DNA of 25,356 bases from SCTD01 sp036675425. GTDB lineage: Bacteria; Actinomycetota; Actinomycetes; Mycobacteriales; SCTD01. Made by a program: the position numbers and the translations under genes. The notes under the pieces are model-generated. The model was not told the DNA's origin, did not search any database, and saw only the letters and a list, made by a program, of their open reading frames with translations. This document shows positions 1 through 4,886 of the stretch, one piece after another. Each line of letters begins with the position of its first letter. Position 1 is the first letter of the stretch. The stretch is taken from positions 1 to 25,356 of the forward strand of contig JAKFFB010000142.1 in NCBI GenBank assembly GCA_036675425.1, given 5' to 3'.

Positions 1-116
1 CGGCGCAAGGTCTCAGCAAGCCCGAGATCATGCGCTGCCTCAAGCGCTACGTCGCCCGCGAGGTCTACGCCGCGCTCCAGCACGACCGCTCACTGCTCCT
101 CCTTGACAAGCAATAG
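1..116 (+). CDS. C-terminal end of a transposase, probably IS110 family (partial)
   Basis: An open frame enters from the left edge (first full codon at base 3) and stops at TAG 114-116, giving 37 residues. The stretch SKPEIMRCLKRYVAREVY resembles the helical C-terminal tail of actinobacterial IS110-type transposases, which carry a DEDD catalytic domain further upstream, outside this window. The assignment rests on recall of that tail motif only, and no catalytic residue is visible. IS110 elements usually lack terminal inverted repeats, so the end of the element cannot be placed; it would lie at or soon after base 116. The next gene, on the opposite strand, stops 24 bases further on. It could be a complete element truncated by the window or an old remnant. 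Confidence 0.5.
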   Translation, partial: AQGLSKPEIMRCLKRYVAREVYAALQHDRSLLLLDKQ

Positions 117-139
117 GAGCTTCGGCGCGCGGCTGTGGA

Positions 140-439
140 TCAGCCTTCGAGGAGCCGCTCGACGCGCTCGACCTTCGCGGTGAGCTGACCGGTGTGACCC
201 GGCCGGATGTCGGCCTTCAGCACGAGGGACACCCGCGGCGCCTTGGCGGCCACGGCGTCGACAGCACGCTTCACGACGGCCATCACCTCGTCCCACTCGC
301 CCTCGACGTTGGTGAACATCGCGTTGGTCTCGTGCGGCAGCCCGGACTCGCGTACGACGCGCACGGCGTCGGCGACGGCCTCCCCGACACTGCCGTCCAG
401 CTCGGAGGTGAGGGGACTGATGCTGAAGGCGACGATCAT
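140..439 (-). CDS. Thiamine-binding protein, MTH1187/YkoF-type (DUF77)
   Basis: A 99-residue protein beginning MIVAFSISPL and carrying the HETNAMFTNVEGEWDEVMAVV segment. Both are typical of the MTH1187/YkoF-like thiamine-binding family (PF01910), small ferredoxin-like-fold cytosolic proteins that assemble as oligomers and bind thiamine or its pyrimidine precursor. Length matches the roughly 100 residues usual for the family. The ATG at 437-439 is chosen because family members start right at this beta strand. An AAGGA sits only a base or so upstream of it, which is too close for a good ribosome-binding site, so an in-frame GTG at 452-454 (five residues longer) remains possible. It lies 20 bases downstream of the 105-aa gene on the same strand and is probably cotranscribed with it. 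No thiamine transporter or biosynthesis gene is nearby, so its physiological role is not shown by context. Confidence 0.85.
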   Translation of the reverse strand: MIVAFSISPLTSELDGSVGEAVADAVRVVRESGLPHETNAMFTNVEGEWDEVMAVVKRAVDAVAAKAPRVSLVLKADIRPGHTGQLTAKVERVERLLEG

Positions 440-459
440 GTCCTTCAGTGTCACGCACG

Positions 460-777
460 TCAGGCAGCGGGCAGCGCGCGGACCGGCAGCAGGTGGACGT
501 CGCTGTCGCGCAGGTCGGCGTGCAGGTCCCGCCAGAGCTGGTAGTCGCTGTCGCGCAGCTTCTGGTGCCGGCGTGCGATGCACACCACGACGCGCGGCGC
601 GGTCTCGCGGACGACGTTCGCGGTGTTGCGGCGAAGCACGGCGTCCCAGTGGACGGCCAGCCCCTCGACCTCGAAGCAGACCCGGTCGTCCAGGAGGAGC
701 ACGACGTCGCCGTCGCGCAGGGGGTGGTCGGCGTAGATGCGGAGCACGTCGGCGAGCTTGTCGTGGTCATCGGTCAT
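460..777 (-). CDS. Conserved-looking hypothetical protein, 105 aa
   Basis: I do not recognise this family. The protein starts MTDDHDKLADVLRIYADH and is rich in acidic and hydrophobic segments (RDGDVVLLLDDRVCFEVEGLAVHWDAVLRR). Its second half contains VVVCIARRHQKLRDSDYQLWRDLHADLRDSD. It has no signal peptide, membrane segment or obvious metal site. The alternation of short beta-like strands (DVVLLL, VCFEVEG, RVVVCIAR, DVHLLPV) with helices suggests a small alpha/beta cytosolic domain. The frame stays open well upstream, but the ATG at 775-777 is the last start before clearly protein-like sequence and leaves room for the divergent promoter region. No good Shine-Dalgarno sequence precedes it. 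It heads a two-gene minus-strand unit with the thiamine-binding protein, 20 bases apart. Confidence 0.65.
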   Translation of the reverse strand: MTDDHDKLADVLRIYADHPLRDGDVVLLLDDRVCFEVEGLAVHWDAVLRRNTANVVRETAPRVVVCIARRHQKLRDSDYQLWRDLHADLRDSDVHLLPVRALPAA

Positions 778-816
778 GGTGCGGAGGATGGCGGAGAAGC
801 GGCGGCACGGAGCTCG

Positions 817-825
817 TTGTCCACA
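817..825 (+). other. DnaA-box-like nonamer TTGTCCACA
   Basis: The sequence TTGTCCACA, the preferred DnaA box form in high-GC actinobacteria, occurs here in the divergent intergenic region 778-918. It is embedded in CGTTGTCCACAG (815-826). The same 12-mer recurs upstream of recC (4817-4828). It is a single box without the clustering of an origin, so a regulatory or titration role, or chance, are the options. Confidence 0.4.
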
Positions 826-851
826 GTCCATAAATCGTGGGCGCGATGCGC

Positions 852-881
852 TTGACAGGGCGTCGCGAGACTGCCTAGTAT
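852..881 (+). promoter_or_regulatory. Sigma-70-type promoter of the DUF222-HNH gene
   Basis: A perfect -35 hexamer TTGACA (852-857) is followed after 18 bases by TAGTAT (876-881), a close match to TATAAT. A transcription start would fall near 887-889, giving an untranslated leader of about 30 bases before the GTG at 919. Consensus hexamers this good are unusual in such GC-rich DNA, which suggests a strong promoter held in check by a repressor. The LexA-like site that starts on the last base of the -10 fits that reading. Confidence 0.75.
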
Positions 882-896
882 CGAACATACGTACGA
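881..896. promoter_or_regulatory. LexA (SOS) box overlapping the promoter
   Basis: TCGAACATACGTACGA matches the actinobacterial SOS box TCGAAC-N4-GTTCGA at every consensus position except one (GTACGA in place of GTTCGA). It begins at the last base of the -10 hexamer and covers the expected transcription start, the classic position for LexA repression. Established knowledge: several 13E12-repeat (DUF222-HNH) genes of Mycobacterium tuberculosis carry LexA boxes and are DNA-damage induced. Inference: the gene downstream is SOS-regulated here too. Confidence 0.75.
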
Positions 897-918
897 AACG
901 ATGAAGGGAGGCCGGCGA

Positions 919-2418
919 GTGACAGAACAGCTGGACGCGTCCGCCTTCTGGTTGACGGTGGGTGATCCGGGGCCGTTCCCGGAGCCGGCTGACGAGCCGG
1001 GATGCTTCGGGTTGTGCGGGTGCTGCCTGGTGGACGAGGTCGAGGCCGAGGCCGAGGCCGAGGCCGAGGGCGCGGACGCTGTCTCGGTCGCTGTCTCGGT
1101 CGAGCAGCCGGTCGACTGGGCGATTCCCGGGGTGGCGCGGACGGCGCAGGCGCCGTCGCCTGTGCTCGGGGATCTCGAGCGGGCACTGGACGGTCTGGCG
1201 GCGCACGGGCCGGTGTCGGGGAATCGGCGGGACGCCTTGGCGCTCTTGCGCCTGGCTGAGCGGGCGCGGGGGCTGGCGCTGCGGGAGCTGGCGGAGATGG
1301 ACGCGACCGGCGGTCACCTGCGTCCGGGGGTGCAGAGCACGACGGCGACCTGGCTGCGCGATGCCCAGCACCTGACCGACGCCGCGGCGCGGGCCACGGT
1401 GTCGCTGGCCACGACGTTGCGGGACGACCTGCCGGTGGTGGGTGCCCTGCTCGTCGGTGGCGCGATCACCGTCGAGCACGCCTCCGCGGTCGTGACCGGG
1501 GTGCGCGGGTTGGACCGTGACGTCGTGCGGGAGGCGCAGGAAGGGCTCGGGGCGCTGGCGCAGGTCACCGACCCGGTCGACCTGCGCAAGCGGCTGCGCG
1601 ACAAGGCCGCCGCGATCGACGACCGGATCGCCGCCGACGCCGAGCGGCGGGCGCGCGAGCGGATGGGGCTGCGCCTGGCCGATGTCGGTGCGCACACCGC
1701 GGTCGACGGGACGCTGGCCGGCGACGACGGCGCGACCGTGCGGCTGGCGATGGACCTCGCGGTCGAGGCGGCCCGGGAGGCCGGCGACGAGCGGGGCAAG
1801 GCGGCGCGACAGGCCGACGTGCTGGTCGAGTGGGCGCGGGACTACCTCGCCCGGGCGCACGGCCCGGGGGACAGCCTGGCCGACGACGCGCACACCGTCC
1901 GGACCCACACGCACGTGATCTGCACGCCGGAGCAGCTGGCCGCCGCCGGCACGCCCGAGGCCGAGCCGCCGACCTTGACCGACCTGCTCGAGCACGACCT
2001 GCGCGACGGCGACCTGCCCGCTGCGGCAGGGATCGCCGGGGACTGCGGGACGCTGTCCCGCGGTGCGCTGCGACGGCTGGCCTGCGACGGGCTCATCGAC
2101 CTCGTCGCCATCGACCAGGGCCGGCGCTCAGACCCGCTCTACGTCGGCCGGGCCGCCCGGATCGTCAGCCGCGAGCTGTGGCGGGCGCTCGTCGTCCGCG
2201 ACCGCCGGTGCGTCGTGAAGGGCTGCCACCGCCGCCCGGCGCAGTGCGAGGCCCACCACGTCAAGCACTGGGCCGACGGCGGCCTGACCGACCTGTCGAA
2301 CCTCGTCCTGCTCTGCCACCTCCATCATCACGACCACCACGACCGAAGACTCGACCTGCCGCATCGCGACGGCATCAGATGGCTGACCCAGGACGGCTGG
2401 AGCAACGCGCCGCCGTGA
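919..2418 (+). CDS. DUF222 and HNH endonuclease domain protein (13E12-repeat type), probably SOS-induced
   Basis: A 499-residue protein of the actinobacterial DUF222-HNH family. The DUF222 region spans roughly residues 75-370. The C-terminal HNH nuclease has CVVKGC from residue 431, EAHHVKHWADGG from 444 and NLVLLCHLHH from 461, so the His-Asn-His core (His447, Asn461, His470) is intact and the protein probably cuts or nicks DNA; the substrate is unknown. The start is GTG 919-921 because AGGGAGG (905-911) is ideally placed 7 bases upstream. The in-frame ATG at 901 would bury that site inside the coding region. An N-terminal low-complexity segment (EAEAEAEAEG then SVAVSVEQP) is encoded by short tandem repeats. 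The gene has its own promoter overlapped by a LexA box. It converges on the toxin operon, with only 5 bases between the stops. Members of this family are often multicopy and may be mobile, but no ends were found here. Confidence 0.92.
   Translation: MTEQLDASAFWLTVGDPGPFPEPADEPGCFGLCGCCLVDEVEAEAEAEAEGADAVSVAVSVEQPVDWAIPGVARTAQAPSPVLGDLERALDGLAAHGPVSGNRRDALALLRLAERARGLALRELAEMDATGGHLRPGVQSTTATWLRDAQHLTDAAARATVSLATTLRDDLPVVGALLVGGAITVEHASAVVTGVRGLDRDVVREAQEGLGALAQVTDPVDLRKRLRDKAAAIDDRIAADAERRARERMGLRLADVGAHTAVDGTLAGDDGATVRLAMDLAVEAAREAGDERGKAARQADVLVEWARDYLARAHGPGDSLADDAHTVRTHTHVICTPEQLAAAGTPEAEPPTLTDLLEHDLRDGDLPAAAGIAGDCGTLSRGALRRLACDGLIDLVAIDQGRRSDPLYVGRAARIVSRELWRALVVRDRRCVVKGCHRRPAQCEAHHVKHWADGGLTDLSNLVLLCHLHHHDHHDRRLDLPHRDGIRWLTQDGWSNAPP
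1036..1101 (+). repeat. Short tandem repeats within the HNH gene
   Basis: Four perfect copies of the hexamer GAGGCC lie at 1042-1065, flanked by one-mismatch copies (GAGGTC at 1036, GAGGGC at 1066). Two perfect copies of the 12-mer GCTGTCTCGGTC follow at 1078-1101. Both units are multiples of three, so copy-number change would lengthen or shorten the Glu-Ala and Ser-Val linker without breaking the frame. Confidence 0.9.
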
Positions 2419-2423
2419 GGACG

Positions 2424-3209
2424 TCACTCGTCGCGATATGAGAGTCCGGCCAGCTCGATCAGCTCGGCCCGCTGCTCGCTGCTCATGTCCAGATTGAGCG
2501 TGCGTAGCGCGGCGATGACGTACGGCCACTCACCCACGGCATGCAGCTCGTCCAACGCGGGTCGCGCCTCGTGCTCGGCCGGCAGCACCGCGTCCATCAG
2601 GCCGCGGAGTCGATCGATCGCTCCCACGCTCAGCGCGTCGACCGGGTTCTGCATCACGCCCGGGCCGTGCACCGGATAGGCAGTGAGCACATCTCCGTCA
2701 GGGTCCACGATGACTGCGAGTCGTACACCGTCGCGCTCACCGTGCGCGAGCCACTCGTCGGTCGGGAGCTTCACTGCGCTGTCGGGCGCGCGTGCCACGT
2801 CCATCGTGTGCTCGATGGCGATGTCGTCGGACCAGTCGGCAGGGAAGACGCGCTTGCCGGGCAGTCCGGTCCGCGCACCGTGACCGCCGCCCCGCAGGGG
2901 GAACCGGTCCCGGACCTTGCGGATCGGGCGGTTGCGAATCGACTTCGCGCGCACGCGGTCGTTCATGAGGTCGCCGTCGTCGCACTGCATCAACGAGGCG
3001 AGCTCCCACAGCTCGTTCTCCTCGTCAGTCGTCAGGTCCCACATGCCCTGCTCGTGACCGCCCAGGACGCCGCTGATGGCCCAGCACGGCACCTGAGTGC
3101 CCTCGTACCGGATCTCTTCGACCTCCTTGTCCGAAACCCGTCCGCGCAGGCCGTCGACCAGCGCGTCCCACCGCGCCAGGTAGTCGGCCCACTCCTCGTC
3201 CTCGGTCAC
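2424..3209 (-). CDS. Composite immunity - degenerate EndoU - immunity protein downstream of an EndoU toxin
   Basis: A 261-residue protein with three visible parts. Residues 1-84 and 197-256 look like two versions of one small helical domain: both have an acidic helix, then a W-P-type turn (VPCWAISGVL; EWPYVIAALR), then L(T/S)xExxxELxELA. This pattern fits MafI-like immunity proteins, known partners of EndoU toxins. Residues 99-189 align with the EndoU domain of the neighbouring toxin: RGGGH, VFPADWSDD, VARAP, VIVDPDGDVLTAYP, GPGVMQNP. The first catalytic His of HILDGDKRGGGH is Val99 here, while His110 and the TAYP motif remain, so nuclease activity is doubtful. The start is GTG 3207-3209, overlapping the toxin stop as GTGA, with AGGA about 6 bases upstream. 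The likely job is immunity to the upstream toxin. The fusion suggests an orphan toxin-immunity cassette joined in frame after losing its stop and start. The immunity-family assignment is by pattern only. Confidence 0.7.
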   Translation of the reverse strand: MTEDEEWADYLARWDALVDGLRGRVSDKEVEEIRYEGTQVPCWAISGVLGGHEQGMWDLTTDEENELWELASLMQCDDGDLMNDRVRAKSIRNRPIRKVRDRFPLRGGGHGARTGLPGKRVFPADWSDDIAIEHTMDVARAPDSAVKLPTDEWLAHGERDGVRLAVIVDPDGDVLTAYPVHGPGVMQNPVDALSVGAIDRLRGLMDAVLPAEHEARPALDELHAVGEWPYVIAALRTLNLDMSSEQRAELIELAGLSYRDE

Positions 3210-4492
3210 GGGTTCCTCACCACTCCCTTTCCGCCCTCCAGCGGGAAGGCCGTCTTGACGTTGCCGAACTCATCCACGGCCACGACGATCTGTACGTCGT
3301 CGAACTCGCACGTCACGTTCCAGGTCTCGTGCCGGCTGTTCCACTCCACCTTCTGCGGTGCGCGAGCAGTCTGCATGACGCGGGAGATGATCTCGTCGTC
3401 GGTCCAGTGCGCGGGGAACTCGGTCTTGTTGCGTCTGCCCGTTCCCGGACGGTGCCCTCCGCCCCTCTTGTCGCCGTCGAGGATGTGCCGCCGCCGCTCG
3501 GGCGTCAGGTCGTTGACGTGCGTGACGTAGCCGGGAGGCAGGTGCGGTCCCGGCTCGACCGGACCTCCGGCGTTGGAGTCCAGCGCGCGTCCGTGCACGC
3601 GCTGCAGGTCGTCGACGTCGTCCGCGAGGTCGTCCAGGTCGTCGGCGAGATCCGCCCCGCGCCGCGCCATCGGGAGCGCGCCGCCGGTGAACGCGCCGCT
3701 CAGCAGGTCGGGGACGAGGCCGCCGGCCCACTCGCCGTACCGGCCGGCCTGCAGCTGGTCCCAGCCGATCACCGCGCGGCCGGCGTCGCCCGGATGACGG
3801 AGGGCGTACGACGCGCCGTCCCGCAGACCGCGCACCTGCTCGCGCCAGCCGTCCGGGTCGGCGAGGAGGCGGGGCAGCGACAGCCCCGCCACGGTGACGA
3901 CCGATCCCCAGATCGCGTCGACCGCGCCTCGACCCAGACCTCTCACCTGGTCCGCGGCAGTCAGCTGAGCGATCGGCGAGGCGATGGCCCGGTCGGCCAG
4001 GTCGTGCAGCTGCGCAGCCGCTCGGGCCAGCGCCTCCTCCGCGTCAGCCTGAGCCTGATCGGCCAGCCGGCGTGCCTGCAGCCGCAGCGGACTGGCATCG
4101 GCCTCGAAGGGGGCGACGACGGCGTTGGTCGCGCGCGCCGCGCGCTCCATGGCGTCCTGCCGCTCGAGCGCCTCGGCGCGCTGCCAGGTGGCCTCCGCGT
4201 CGTCGAGCCGGGCGGCGCAGGCGAGCAGCACCTGCGATGCCTCGAGGTGGGCGTCCGCCGCCGCCAGGGCTCGCTGCTGCAACGTCTCGAGGTCGTGCCG
4301 CGCAGCGGCGGCAGCGTCGCCCCTCCAGGCATCCGCGAGCCCGACCGTGCGCGACCTGAGCCGCCGGGCTGCCGAGGCGAGGCGCTCGGCCGCATCCGAC
4401 AGTCGCGCCGCCAGCACCCGCAGCTCGGCGGCCTGCTGAGGTGCGTGCCGGCCGGCCAGCGCGGGCCGCAGCTCCGGGGCGGCGAGGGTCAC
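3206..4492 (-). CDS. WXG-type polymorphic toxin with C-terminal EndoU nuclease domain
   Basis: A 428-residue protein with the build of an ESX/type VII-exported toxin. The N-terminal 200 residues are Ala-rich helices with a WRG (W-x-G) turn at residues 56-58 and no classical signal peptide. A middle segment (DGASYALRHPGDAGRAVIGWDQLQAGRYGEWAGGLVPD broken over residues ~220-270) resembles pretoxin linkers in actinobacterial WXG toxins. Residues ~325-428 form a bacterial EndoU domain: His336 and His347 in HILDGDKRGGGH, then FPAHWTDDEI, TARAP, VAVDEFGNVKTAFP and a terminal RNP. EndoU enzymes are metal-independent RNases using two His plus further residues; Phe stands here where the downstream copy has Tyr in TAYP. 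The start GTG 4490-4492 overlaps the upstream stop (GTGA), and its own stop overlaps the putative immunity gene. This is the classic coupled partner-toxin-immunity order. No secretion machinery lies in the window. Confidence 0.85.
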   Translation of the reverse strand: MTLAAPELRPALAGRHAPQQAAELRVLAARLSDAAERLASAARRLRSRTVGLADAWRGDAAAAARHDLETLQQRALAAADAHLEASQVLLACAARLDDAEATWQRAEALERQDAMERAARATNAVVAPFEADASPLRLQARRLADQAQADAEEALARAAAQLHDLADRAIASPIAQLTAADQVRGLGRGAVDAIWGSVVTVAGLSLPRLLADPDGWREQVRGLRDGASYALRHPGDAGRAVIGWDQLQAGRYGEWAGGLVPDLLSGAFTGGALPMARRGADLADDLDDLADDVDDLQRVHGRALDSNAGGPVEPGPHLPPGYVTHVNDLTPERRRHILDGDKRGGGHRPGTGRRNKTEFPAHWTDDEIISRVMQTARAPQKVEWNSRHETWNVTCEFDDVQIVVAVDEFGNVKTAFPLEGGKGVVRNP

Positions 4493-4743
4493 CGCAGCAC
4501 CCGCGGGACGAGCAGCGCGTCCATCTCGGCGTAACCGTTGGCAGCGTCGCGCAGAGCCCCGGCGGTCGTGTCGGCATCAGTGACCAGTACCCCCAGCGCG
4601 GTCGTCCAGCGCGAGGAGAACGCGGCCACCGCCTCGGTGAGCAGGTCGGACCGCAGGGTGACCGGGTCCAGCTCCGCGGAGAAGCAGCGCACCGCCGCAG
4701 CAGCGCTGACGAGCGCGGACGGGAGGACGTCGAGCGTCGTCAT
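4489..4743 (-). CDS. EspC-like/WXG100-like small type VII secretion-associated protein
   Basis: An 84-residue helical protein, first gene of the toxin operon. It shows the layout of the ESX-1 EspC-like type VII secretion target family: an N-terminal helix, FSSRWTTALGVLV with a central Trp at 46, an Ala-rich helix (DTTAGALRDAANGY) and a terminal Y-x-x-M/D pattern. Such proteins pair with or help export the larger effector encoded next to them. The start is ATG 4741-4743; no convincing ribosome-binding site is visible. The stop overlaps the toxin start by four bases (GTGA), indicating translational coupling. The family call rests on pattern, size and context rather than on a diagnostic motif. 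Confidence 0.7.
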   Translation of the reverse strand: MTTLDVLPSALVSAAAAVRCFSAELDPVTLRSDLLTEAVAAFSSRWTTALGVLVTDADTTAGALRDAANGYAEMDALLVPRVLR

Positions 4744-4886
4744 CTCAGCCGAGCGCCCGGAAGCGGAACGAGTGCATGGCCCGGGAGGATGGCCGAACCT
4801 CGGCAGCTCGGATCTTCGTTGTCCACAGGGTGAGCGCTGCGCCTGTCCACCCCGACGCGATAGACAGGAGCCGTGAGGCCCCGACC
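4744..4886. promoter_or_regulatory. Divergent intergenic region between toxin operon and recC
   Basis: These 143 bases must carry the promoters of both the minus-strand toxin operon and the plus-strand rec series. I could not identify convincing -35/-10 pairs. Visible elements are a second TTGTCCACA nonamer at 4819-4827, and an inverted repeat CCTGTC (4842-4847) with GACAGG (4863-4868) separated by 15 bases. The right arm overlaps AGGAG at 4866-4870. No LexA-like site was found here, so SOS control of recC is not indicated. Confidence 0.4.
4819..4827 (+). other. DnaA-box-like nonamer TTGTCCACA upstream of recC
   Basis: A second exact TTGTCCACA, again inside CGTTGTCCACAG (4817-4828) and again in a divergent intergenic region. 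A match to the actinobacterial DnaA box is seen directly; binding is inference. Confidence 0.4.

Noticed and set aside
817..825. A replication origin, suggested by a DnaA-box-like nonamer
   Set aside because: Only one exact box occurs in each intergenic region, with no box cluster, no AT-rich unwinding element and no dnaA/dnaN nearby.
901..918. ATG at 901 as start of the HNH gene
   Set aside because: It would place the clear AGGGAGG ribosome-binding site inside the coding region. GTG 919 has that site at ideal spacing.
4842..4868. CCTGTC/GACAGG inverted repeat before recC as an operator or regulatory hairpin
   Set aside because: The arms are only six bases with a 15-base spacer. No known family of sites fits, so it is mentioned only as part of the intergenic description.
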